Shown here piece by piece: positions 56,773 through 64,000 of a stretch of DNA of 64,000 nucleotides; within the stretch, counting starts at the first letter, position 1; the number at the start of each line of letters is the position of its first letter. Both the position numbers and the translations under genes were made by a program. The notes under the pieces are model-generated. The model was not told where the DNA came from, did not search any database, and saw nothing but the letters and a program-made list of their open reading frames with translations. Source of the DNA: Myxococcales bacterium (lineage in GTDB: Bacteria; Myxococcota_A; Polyangia; Haliangiales; Haliangiaceae); assembly GCA_016794525.1 (NCBI GenBank), contig JAEUJY010000006.1:1-64000 (forward strand), written 5' to 3'.

Positions 56773-59481
56773 CTATGCCGCGTCGGCGCGCGGCGTGGGA
56801 GTCGCGGCGCGACGGCGCGCGAACCACTTGCGCAGCTCCTCGACCCACAAGACCAGGCTGGCCACCGCGCCCAGCGCGATCGCGACCGGCAGGCCGAACG
56901 GCGTGGTGTGGAACAGCCGCCCGAGCGGCGCCCAGTACACGACCGCGAGCTGCAGCAGGTTGCCGAGCACCAGGCCGCCCAGCAGCCAGCGGTTGGCGAG
57001 CGCGTGCAGGCCCAGCGCGGTCTGGGTCTGCGAGCGGCAGTTCAGCACGTTGAACCACTCGCACAGCGCCAGCAGCGTGAACGCCTCGGTCTGCACCTGC
57101 GCGGCCGGCACGCCGGCGCCGGTGCGGTACGCGAACCACCCGAGCGTGACCCCGGCGATCGTCGGCACCATCAGCGCCATCCGCGTCACCAGCGCGCGGG
57201 TGATCAGCGGCTCGTCGCGCGCGATCGGCGGGTGGCCCATCTCGTCGCCCTCGGGCGGATCCATCACCAGGTTGACCGTGACCAGCCCCTCGGTGACCAG
57301 GTTGTTCCACAGGATCTGCACCGCGGCGAACGGCGGCGGGTAGCCGAGCAGGATCGCGACCAGCAGCACCAGCACCTCGGCCGCCGAGGTCGACACCAGC
57401 AGCAGCACCGCCTTCTTGAGGTTGCGGTAGACGACGCGGCCCTCCTCGGCGGCGGCCACCACGCTCGCGAAGTTGTCGTCGACGAGGATCAGCTTGGCCG
57501 CCTCGCGCGCGACGGCGGTGCCGCTGCCGCCCATCGCCACCCCGACGTCGGCCTTGACCAGCGCCGGCGCGTCGTTGACGCCGTCGCCGGTCATCGCCAC
57601 CACCTCGCCGCGGCGCTGCAGGGCGTCGACGATGCGCAGCTTCTGCTCGGGGTGGACCCGCGCGAACACCGCGACCCGCGCGATCCGCGCGTCGAGCTCG
57701 GCGTCGGACAGCGCGGCCAGCTCGGCGCCGTCGAGCGCCTCGTCGCCGGGCCGGGCGATGTCGAGCATCGTCGCCACCGCCAGGCCGGTGGCCTTGTGAT
57801 CGCCGGTCACGACGACGGTGCGGATGCCGGCGGTGCGGCAGCGCGCGATCGCGGCCGCCACCTCGGGCCGCGGCGGATCCAGCTGCCCGACCAGGCCGAG
57901 CAGCGTCGCCCGGCCGGCCAGCGCGGCGAACCCGGCGGTCGGGTCGAGCGTGGCGGCGTCGACGCGGGCCAGCGCCAGCACCCGCAGCGCCCGGCCGGCC
58001 AGCGCCTCGACCGCGGCCCGCACCGCGGCGCGATCGGCGTCGGCGCACAGCGCCAGCACCTCCTCGGGCGCGCCCTTGATCAGCACGACCTCGCGGCCGT
58101 CGGGTCCGGCGTGGGCGGTGGCCATCAGCTTGGTCGCGGCCGTGAACGGCAGCTCGCCGCGCCGCGGGTGCCGCGCGCGCAGCGCGTCGACGTCGACGCC
58201 GCCCTTGGCCGCCAGCGTGCACAGCGCCACCTCGGTCGGATCGCCGATCGGCTTCCACTGATCGCCGTCGTGGTGCAGGTGCGCGTCGTTGCACAGCGCG
58301 GCGGCCTCGAGCAGCGCCTGCACCGCGGCCGGGGGCGGCGCGGGCAGCGGCGCGTCGCCGTCGCGCAGCGCGCCGGTCGGGGCGTAGCCAACGCCGGTGA
58401 CCGTGAGCGCGCGCCCGTCGGGCAGCCACACCGCGGTCACGGTCATCTCGTTGCGGGTCAGCGTGCCGGTCTTGTCGGTGCAGATGACGGTGGTCGAGCC
58501 CAGCGTCTCGACCGCGGTCAGCCGGCGCACGACGACCCGGCGGCGCGCCATCCGCTGCACGCCGATCGCCAGCGCGATCGTCATCGCCACCGGCAGGCCC
58601 TCGGGGATGACCCCGACGACCTGGCTGATCGCCACCATCACCACCGCGCCGATCGGCAGGCCGCGGGCCAGGCCGATCGCCAGCACCAGCGCGAAGGTCG
58701 CGGCGGCGACCACCACCAGCGCGCGGCCGAACTGGCCGATCCGCCGCTCGAGCGGCGTCGGCGGTTGCACCGCGCGCTCGGCGAGCGCCGCGATCTGGCC
58801 GATCGCGGTGGCGCCGCCGGTCGCGACCACCACGGCGTGGCCGCGGCCCGCGGTCACCAGCGTCCCGGCGTGCAGCATCGACGCGCGATCCGCCACGGAC
58901 GCGTCGGCCGGCACCGCGGCGACGTCCTTGTCGACCGGCACCGACTCGCCGGTCAGCGCGGCCTCGCTGACCTGCAGCGCCGAGGCGTCGACCAGCCGGG
59001 CGTCGGCGCCGACCGCGTCGCCGGCCGCCACCACCAGCAGGTCGCCGGGCACCAGCTCGCGCGCCGCGATCACCTGGGCCCGCCCGTCGCGCACCACCCG
59101 CGCCTCGGCGACCGCCAGCGAGCGCAGCGCCGCCAGCGACCGCTCGGCGCGGCCCTCCTGGAACGCCCCGATGACGGCGTTGATCGTCACCACCACCGCG
59201 ATCACCGCCGCGTCGCCGCGGTGGCCGAGCACCAGCGCGATCGCCGCGGCGGCCAGGAGCAGGTAGATCAGCGGGCTGGCGAACTGCCGACCCAGCACCG
59301 CCCACGCCGACCGGCGCGGCGCCTCGGGCAGCGCGTTGGCGCCGTGCCGGGCCCGCCGGGCCACGACCTCGGCGGCGGCCAGCCCGTGGGCGACCTCGAC
59401 CCCCTGCGTCGCGGCCACGTCGTCGCCCGCCCGCGCGTGCCAGGGCGCGGGCGGCTGCGAGGGCGCAGGGCCGCCGGCCAT
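56773..59481 (-). CDS. P-type cation-transporting ATPase (Ca2+/P2 type)
   Basis: A 902-residue inner-membrane ion pump. TGES (177-180) of the actuator domain, PEGLP (293-297) in helix M4, and DKTGTLT (336-342) with phosphoacceptor Asp336 are present, followed by the nucleotide-binding domain and TGDGVNDAPALVKADVGVAMG hinge. PEGLP and the C-terminal cation-ATPase helices place it with Ca2+-like P2A pumps, not with CPx heavy-metal ATPases. The substrate is therefore probably Ca2+ or another divalent cation. CACATT ends 6 bases before the ATG (weak leaderless match). An adjacent gene encodes a metal-binding-looking lipoprotein. Confidence 0.94.
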   Translation of the reverse strand: MAGGPAPSQPPAPWHARAGDDVAATQGVEVAHGLAAAEVVARRARHGANALPEAPRRSAWAVLGRQFASPLIYLLLAAAAIALVLGHRGDAAVIAVVVTINAVIGAFQEGRAERSLAALRSLAVAEARVVRDGRAQVIAARELVPGDLLVVAAGDAVGADARLVDASALQVSEAALTGESVPVDKDVAAVPADASVADRASMLHAGTLVTAGRGHAVVVATGGATAIGQIAALAERAVQPPTPLERRIGQFGRALVVVAAATFALVLAIGLARGLPIGAVVMVAISQVVGVIPEGLPVAMTIALAIGVQRMARRRVVVRRLTAVETLGSTTVICTDKTGTLTRNEMTVTAVWLPDGRALTVTGVGYAPTGALRDGDAPLPAPPPAAVQALLEAAALCNDAHLHHDGDQWKPIGDPTEVALCTLAAKGGVDVDALRARHPRRGELPFTAATKLMATAHAGPDGREVVLIKGAPEEVLALCADADRAAVRAAVEALAGRALRVLALARVDAATLDPTAGFAALAGRATLLGLVGQLDPPRPEVAAAIARCRTAGIRTVVVTGDHKATGLAVATMLDIARPGDEALDGAELAALSDAELDARIARVAVFARVHPEQKLRIVDALQRRGEVVAMTGDGVNDAPALVKADVGVAMGGSGTAVAREAAKLILVDDNFASVVAAAEEGRVVYRNLKKAVLLLVSTSAAEVLVLLVAILLGYPPPFAAVQILWNNLVTEGLVTVNLVMDPPEGDEMGHPPIARDEPLITRALVTRMALMVPTIAGVTLGWFAYRTGAGVPAAQVQTEAFTLLALCEWFNVLNCRSQTQTALGLHALANRWLLGGLVLGNLLQLAVVYWAPLGRLFHTTPFGLPVAIALGAVASLVLWVEELRKWFARRRAATPTPRADAA

Positions 59482-59581
59482 GGCTCCAATGTGGGGAGCG
59501 CCGCCACGGGCGCAAGGCCCGGCGGCAGGACGCCGCGGCCCCGGCGCCGGCCGAAACCGCGCACCCCGCGCCGCGCGGTGT

Positions 59582-59587
59582 TACGAT
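59582..59587 (+). promoter_or_regulatory. -10-like TANNNT, leaderless, for kinase at 59597
   Basis: TACGAT ends 9 bases before the ATG at 59597. Confidence 0.5.
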
Positions 59588-59596
59588 CGACGGCCG

Positions 59597-60703
59597 ATGC
59601 GCGCCCGCTACACCATGCTCGAGCGTCTCGGCGGCGGCGGCCAGGCCGAGGTGTTCAAGGGCGTCGCCGAGACGCTGCAGGGCTTCCGCAAGTCGGTCGC
59701 GATCAAGCGGGTCTTGCCCAACCTGGCGACCAACCCGCGGTTCGTCGCGATGTTCCTCGACGAGGCGCGCCTGTCGCTGTTCCTGCAGCACGCCAACGTG
59801 GTCCAGGTCTTCGACGTCACCAAGGCGCCCGACGGCGCCTACCTGCTGATCATGGAGTACGTCGACGGCTGCGACCTCAAGGCCGCGATCGAGCGCGAGG
59901 CGCAGCGCGGGCGGCTGATCGATCCGCGGCTCGCGGTGTACATCATCGTCGAGAGCTGCAAGGGCCTGCACTACGCGCACACCCTCGAGCACCCCGAGAC
60001 CGGGCAGCCGCTGCACATCGTCCACCGCGACGTCTCGCCGCCCAACATCATGCTGTCGAAGAACGGCGAGGTGAAGATCGTCGACTTCGGCCTGGCCAAG
60101 GCCAACAGCCAGGTCGAGCAGACCGACCAGGGCGTCGTGAAGGGCAAGTTCAGCTACCTGTCGCCCGAGGCGGCGTGGGGGCTCGAGGTCGACGCCCGCA
60201 CCGACGTCTTCGCGATCGGCATCATCCTGTGGGAGATGCTGTCGGGGCGGCGGCTGTTCTACGGCGACACCGCCTACGCGACGGTCGAGCTGGTCCGCGA
60301 GGCGCGGGTGCCGTCGCTGACCGCGCTCAACCCCAACATCGACGCCGAGCTCGACGGCATCGTCCGCACCGCGCTGGCCCGCGATCCGGCGCAGCGGTTC
60401 CAGTCGGCGGCCGACGTCGGCGACGCGCTGGCCCACTACCTGTTCTCGCGCGAGTGGAAGGTGACGTCGCGCGACGTCGCCAACCTGGTGCGCGACGGCC
60501 GGGTCGCGGCCGCCCGCAGCGGCTCGACGCGGCTGTCGCTGATCGACGCGCTGGTCGCCGACGAGCGCGCCCAGATGCTGGCCGACGTCGCCGCCGAGCT
60601 GGCGCGGGGCGCGACCGGCGCGGGCGCGGCGTTCGGCAACGAGATCACGACCACCAGCACGCGCGACTGGGTCGCCGAGCTGGGCCTCGATCACCTCGAA
60701 TGA
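59597..60703 (+). CDS. Soluble Ser/Thr protein kinase
   Basis: A 368-residue kinase with an atypical glycine loop (LGGGGQAEVF), AIKRVLP, HRDVSPPN in place of the usual HRDxKxxN, DFGLAKA, and an activation segment ending KFSYLSPEA. The Ser in the catalytic loop is a variant common among myxobacterial kinases. The C-terminal about 100 residues are helical and charged, without a membrane helix. The gene for the TerB-like protein follows after 27 bases. Confidence 0.9.
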   Translation: MRARYTMLERLGGGGQAEVFKGVAETLQGFRKSVAIKRVLPNLATNPRFVAMFLDEARLSLFLQHANVVQVFDVTKAPDGAYLLIMEYVDGCDLKAAIEREAQRGRLIDPRLAVYIIVESCKGLHYAHTLEHPETGQPLHIVHRDVSPPNIMLSKNGEVKIVDFGLAKANSQVEQTDQGVVKGKFSYLSPEAAWGLEVDARTDVFAIGIILWEMLSGRRLFYGDTAYATVELVREARVPSLTALNPNIDAELDGIVRTALARDPAQRFQSAADVGDALAHYLFSREWKVTSRDVANLVRDGRVAAARSGSTRLSLIDALVADERAQMLADVAAELARGATGAGAAFGNEITTTSTRDWVAELGLDHLE

Positions 60704-60719
60704 ACGCGGGCGGCGGGGG

Positions 60720-60725
60720 TAGAGT
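60720..60725 (+). promoter_or_regulatory. -10-like TANNNT, leaderless, for gene at 60731
   Basis: TAGAGT ends 5 bases before the ATG at 60731. Confidence 0.45.
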
Positions 60726-60730
60726 AGGGC

Positions 60731-61129
60731 ATGGACGTCCCGCGCCTGCCTGACCCGGTCGCCCGCGCCTACGCCGGCGCGCTCCACGCGGTGGCGCTCG
60801 CCGATCGCGAGCTGGGCGCCGCCGAGAGCGCGCGCCTCGATCAGCTGCTCGAGCGCCGCTGCCCTGGCGTCGATCGCGAGGACCTCTTCTTCGAGCGGAC
60901 CACGCCCGAGGCGTTCGCCGCCGCGGTGCGCAGCCACGCCGCCGCCGAGCGCGCGGCGATCGGGCTGGCGTTCGTCGCCGACGCGGTCGAGCTGGGCACC
61001 GTCGACGGCGAGCTGACCAGCGCCGAGGCCCACGCGATCCTGCGGGTGGCGCGCTGCTTCGGGCTGACGCTCACCGAGGTCGGCGGCGTGACCAACGCGC
61101 TCGACGAGTGGCTCGGCAGCCTGAGCTGA
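60731..61129 (+). CDS. TerB-like domain protein
   Basis: A 132-residue all-helical cytoplasmic protein. The acidic pairs ADRELGAAESARLDQLL and TVDGELTSAEAHAILRVARCFGL are typical of the TerB/DjlA fold (DxELxxxE), which may bind metal at the membrane inner face. It follows the kinase and could be its partner or substrate; this is context only. Its stop is 39 bases from the convergent outer-membrane gene. Confidence 0.75.
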   Translation: MDVPRLPDPVARAYAGALHAVALADRELGAAESARLDQLLERRCPGVDREDLFFERTTPEAFAAAVRSHAAAERAAIGLAFVADAVELGTVDGELTSAEAHAILRVARCFGLTLTEVGGVTNALDEWLGSLS

Positions 61130-61168
61130 ATCGCGGCGAAGGTCTGTCGACAGCCCGGGCGCGGGCGC

Positions 61169-62524
61169 TCACTGCCCGGGCGCGGGGCCGGCCGGCGCGA
61201 CCTCTTCGCCCACCGGCGTGTTGTCGCTGCGATCGACGCGCAGGCTGTCGCGCATCGGGATCTCGGCGGCCAGCCGCTCGGGGAACCGCCACGTGGCCTG
61301 CAGCACGACGGTCGTGCGGTCGTACTCGAACGCGGCGACGCCGACGCTGTCGCCGGGGATCTGCCGCAGGTGCTGGGCCCGCAGCGCCAGCGTCACGTCG
61401 CCGCGCGGCGCGTAGGTCAGCGCGACGTCGGCGTTGACGACGTTGATCGTCGACGTCACCTCGTCGCCGCGGATGACCTGGCTGCGGCTGGCGCCGAGCG
61501 CGCCCGACGCCGTCAGCTTGGGCAGGTTGGGATCGTCGGTCAGCCACGGCAGCGGCAGGCTGGCGTTGACGAGCGCGAGGTCGCTGATCGTGTTCTCGGC
61601 GATGTACAGGTTGGGCGCCGTCGTCCGCCGCACCTGGAACCCGGCCATGCCCCACACCGGCGCGTAGCTGACGCTGAGGCCGACCGTCGGCTGCACCATC
61701 GAGGGCGCGTCGTCGAGCGACGCCACCCACACGACGCCGCCGTCGGCCATGCCGTTCCACCGCGGCGTGAAGTCGCGCCGGTACGACAGCGTCAGCGCGT
61801 TGTTGAGCGAGCGGGCGTCGCCGGCGACCTGCTCGAGCGTCACGTAGCGGGTCTGCGCCGACAGCGCGATCGCCGAGTGCTTCCAGCCGCGATCGGCGCC
61901 GAGGCCGCCGCCGATCTCGTAGCCGCCGGTGCTGACGTCGGGCGCGCCCGCCAGGCCGTCGATCGTGCTGCTGAAGCGGCGCACCTGCAGGCCCTGGGTC
62001 AGGCGCAGCTCGGGCGTCACGCCGTAGTGCAGACCCTGGCCGCCGTCGAGCGCCCAGTAGCGGCCGTTGCCGCTGATCGTCGCCTGGGGCTGGCCCTCGA
62101 CCGGCGCGGCGCGCGTCGACAGCGCGGCCAGCGTGCCGCTGGTGAACGTCGCCGAGGTCTGGACCTCGGTGCGCGGCGACGTCAGGAAGAAGCCGCGCCA
62201 CGTCGCGACGTGGCCGAGCGACCGCGCCTCGTCGTGATCGAGGTACAGGTTGGCCTCGAGGTCGTACTCGAGGTTGTGGATCGTCCGCGGCGTCTCGTAG
62301 GTGCCGAGCACGCCGGGCCGGAACTGCAACAGGACGTCGCCCTCGTGGGGCGGTAGCGGCGCGGCCGCGTCGTCGGGGACCGCGAAGATGTTGTCGGTCC
62401 ACGACGCCTGGGTCGAGCCGATCACGTGGAGGCTGTAGTTGTCATCGGCGCCCGCGACCTGCGGCGACCCCAGCGCGACCCCTGCGAGGGCGAGCTCGAC
62501 CGGAAACCTGATGCGACGTCCCAC
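61169..62524 (-). CDS. Predicted outer-membrane beta-barrel protein
   Basis: A 451-residue protein with a signal peptide (cleavage near VAGAD). The rest is a series of alternating strands with Arg/Tyr/Thr-rich turns typical of beta-barrels (YSLHVIGSTQASWTDNIFAV, HNLEYDLEANLYLDHDEARS, YGVTPELRLTQGLQVRRFSS), similar in feel to the outer-membrane-beta-barrel proteins of exopolysaccharide export loci, but no such genes are near. The C-terminal tail (VGEEVAPAGPAPGQ) is not the usual final aromatic strand. Start at GTG, supported by TAGCTT 6 bases upstream. It is divergent from the kinase at 62774. Confidence 0.72.
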   Translation of the reverse strand: MGRRIRFPVELALAGVALGSPQVAGADDNYSLHVIGSTQASWTDNIFAVPDDAAAPLPPHEGDVLLQFRPGVLGTYETPRTIHNLEYDLEANLYLDHDEARSLGHVATWRGFFLTSPRTEVQTSATFTSGTLAALSTRAAPVEGQPQATISGNGRYWALDGGQGLHYGVTPELRLTQGLQVRRFSSTIDGLAGAPDVSTGGYEIGGGLGADRGWKHSAIALSAQTRYVTLEQVAGDARSLNNALTLSYRRDFTPRWNGMADGGVVWVASLDDAPSMVQPTVGLSVSYAPVWGMAGFQVRRTTAPNLYIAENTISDLALVNASLPLPWLTDDPNLPKLTASGALGASRSQVIRGDEVTSTINVVNADVALTYAPRGDVTLALRAQHLRQIPGDSVGVAAFEYDRTTVVLQATWRFPERLAAEIPMRDSLRVDRSDNTPVGEEVAPAGPAPGQ

Positions 62525-62530
62525 GGGCCG

Positions 62531-62536
62531 AAGCTA
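62531..62536 (-). promoter_or_regulatory. -10-like TANNNT, leaderless, for gene at 62524
   Basis: TAGCTT on the minus strand ends 6 bases before the GTG at 62524. Confidence 0.5.
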
Positions 62537-62773
62537 GCGTGGTTGTGTCGGTTCCGCACGCTGTCGATGTGCCGGACGTACGCCAGCTTGCGGCGCCCCG
62601 CGGGGGCGACCGCGCCACGATGACGCACCGGGGTGTCCACTGGCAGTCACGCTGGCCGCCGCGGTCGCCGCGCACGGGTGAGCCGCGCCCAGCCGAGCCG
62701 CGCCAGCGCTTCCTCGCGCCGCCGCGGGCGGGCCGGCACCATCTGGCCTCACGCTTGCACCATCTGTCCCGCG

Positions 62774-64000
62774 ATGGGATCGCGCGGCGCACAGGTCGGT
62801 CGGTACCGAGTGGTCCGGCGACTCGCGATCGGCGGCATGGGCGAGGTGTTCCTGGCCGAGAACCCGGACGAGCGCCAGCGGCCGGTCGTGGTCAAGACGC
62901 TGCGCGAGCCCGACGACGGCGCCCAGCGCCTGATGTTCCTCGACGAGGCGCGCATCGCGTCGTCGCTGGTGCACGACCACCTGGCCCAGGTCTACGAGGT
63001 CGGTCGCCACGCCGGCGGCTACTTCCTCGCGATGGAGTACGTCGACGGCGAGTCGGTGCGCACGGTGCTCGAGCGCGCGTCGCTGCGGCGGCGGCCGCTG
63101 CCGCTCGACTTCTGCCTGACGGTGATCGCCGCCGCCGCCGCCGGGCTCCACCACGCGCACCAGCGGCGCGGGCCCGACGGCGCGCCGCTCGGCATCGTCC
63201 ACCGCGACGTGACGCCGTCGAACCTGATGGTCGGTTTCGACGGCGCGGTCAAGGTGATCGACTTCGGCATCGCCAAGGCGGCGCGGCGCGCGACCTCGAC
63301 CCAGGGCGGCGCCATCAAGGGCAAGACCGCGTACCTCGCGCCCGAGCAGCTGCTCGCGCAGCCGGTCGATCGCCGCGCCGACGTGTTCGCGCTGGGCGTC
63401 GTGCTCTACGAGCTGTGCACGCTCAGCCGGGCGTTCGTCGGCGCCAACGAGTACGAGACGATGCAGCGGGTCGTGAAGGTCGACCTGGTGCCGCCGTCGC
63501 TGCGGGTGCCGGGCTTCCCGCTCGCGCTCGAGGCGGTGATCGCCCGGGCGCTGGCGCGCGCGCCCGCCGATCGCTTCCCCGACACGCTGGCGCTGCGGCG
63601 CGCGCTGCTGGCGGTGGCCGACACCCAGCGGCTCGAGCTGGGGCCGGCCGCGGTGCGGCGCTGCCTCGCCAGCCTGTTCGAGCCGGTGGTGGCGCCGGTC
63701 GTCGACGAGACCTCGTCGGGGCGCCGGCGGCGGCTGGCTCGCGGCACCGGCGCGGCGGGGCTGGCCCCGGACTTTCCCGACGACGACGATCCCGCGTGCA
63801 CGACGCTGCGCTGGGAGTGGCTGCCGCCGGCGGCGCTGCTGGCCGGCGGCGCCAGCGGCCCGATCGTCGCCGCGCCCACGCCGCCGGTCGTCGCGGCTGC
63901 GGCCGAGGTGGTGGCCCCGGCGCCGTCGCGGCGCGGCCGCATCGCCGCACGGATCGGCGTGGTCGCGGCGCTGGGTGCGGCGATCGCGATCGCCATCGCC
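62774..64000 (+). CDS. Ser/Thr protein kinase, 3' end outside window
   Basis: Open from ATG 62774 to the window edge (409 codons). It has IGGMGEVFL glycine loop, VVKTLREP with the catalytic Lys, HRDVTPSN (Thr in place of the catalytic-loop Lys), DFGIAKA, and GKTAYLAPEQ. A Pro/Ala-rich linker follows the kinase domain, and a hydrophobic Ala/Ile segment that looks like a membrane helix is just reached at the end (VVAALGAAIAIAIA). It is divergent from the outer-membrane gene across 249 bases; no stop is present, so the C-terminal domain is not known. Confidence 0.9.
   Translation, partial: MGSRGAQVGRYRVVRRLAIGGMGEVFLAENPDERQRPVVVKTLREPDDGAQRLMFLDEARIASSLVHDHLAQVYEVGRHAGGYFLAMEYVDGESVRTVLERASLRRRPLPLDFCLTVIAAAAAGLHHAHQRRGPDGAPLGIVHRDVTPSNLMVGFDGAVKVIDFGIAKAARRATSTQGGAIKGKTAYLAPEQLLAQPVDRRADVFALGVVLYELCTLSRAFVGANEYETMQRVVKVDLVPPSLRVPGFPLALEAVIARALARAPADRFPDTLALRRALLAVADTQRLELGPAAVRRCLASLFEPVVAPVVDETSSGRRRRLARGTGAAGLAPDFPDDDDPACTTLRWEWLPPAALLAGGASGPIVAAPTPPVVAAAAEVVAPAPSRRGRIAARIGVVAALGAAIAIAIA

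Noticed and set aside
61144-61153. Palindrome CTGTCGACAG between convergent genes
   Set aside because: A single 10-bp palindrome without repeats or downstream structure; not distinguishable from chance.

Overview
The window is about three-quarters G+C and reads like a chromosome piece from a predatory or social Myxococcota, most likely the Kofleriaceae/Haliangiales side. The grounds are five Hanks-type Ser/Thr kinases, about fifteen lipoproteins, a thrombospondin-type-3/MopE surface protein, a DUF222-HNH endonuclease, and very dense coding. No gene-free gap exceeds about 270 bases. The organism is inferred from gene content, not from a marker gene. No rRNA, tRNA, CRISPR array, insertion sequence or prophage was found.

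Layout. 1-8463 holds mostly secreted or lipid-anchored proteins of unknown role (two hypotheticals, a TPR lipoprotein, the 14-repeat TSP3 protein, a TPR/PEGA-like protein). 8487-11769 encodes a transmembrane kinase and pyruvate kinase on the minus strand. 11971-16882 is a plus-strand operon: 5'-nucleotidase lipoprotein, unknown lipoprotein, coiled-coil outer-membrane protein. 16952-20035 has small unknown proteins, a zinc-ribbon protein and the HNH endonuclease, which has a repeat-rich control region. 20040-23590 is a FadN/FadA-type beta-oxidation operon. 23732-30127 has an HDOD protein, an M16 protease, a lipoprotein, an arrestin-like protein and an acyltransferase. 30263-35386 has a two-component system, three lipoproteins (one with an in-frame TGA exactly where the lipid-anchored cysteine belongs) and FxsA. 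35390-43423 has a glutathione transferase and a six-gene ABC export operon (ATPase, three consecutive adaptors, MacB-like permease, TolC-like channel). 43694-49268 has a heparinase-like lyase overlapping a kinase, and a wax-ester-synthase-like acyltransferase overlapping another kinase. 49330-51633 has a DusB-like tRNA modification enzyme and a triple-parvulin lipoprotein. 51898-56168 is a second ABC export operon. 56272-59481 has a P-type ATPase with a His/Met/Cys-rich lipoprotein. 59597-64000 has two more kinases, a TerB-like protein and a predicted beta-barrel protein.

Two patterns run through the window. Many genes that head a transcription unit carry TANNNT ending 5-9 bases before the start codon, usually with no Shine-Dalgarno sequence, which points to widespread leaderless transcription; this was used to choose several starts. 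Inside operons, genes are joined by 4-base ATGA/GTGA overlaps, seen throughout both ABC operons, the two-component pair, lyase-kinase and acyltransferase-kinase. The strongest candidate for something new is the lipoprotein at 33849-34832: its leaderless promoter and signal peptide support a start upstream of the in-frame TGA, suggesting selenocysteine (or a precisely placed mutation) at the lipidation site.
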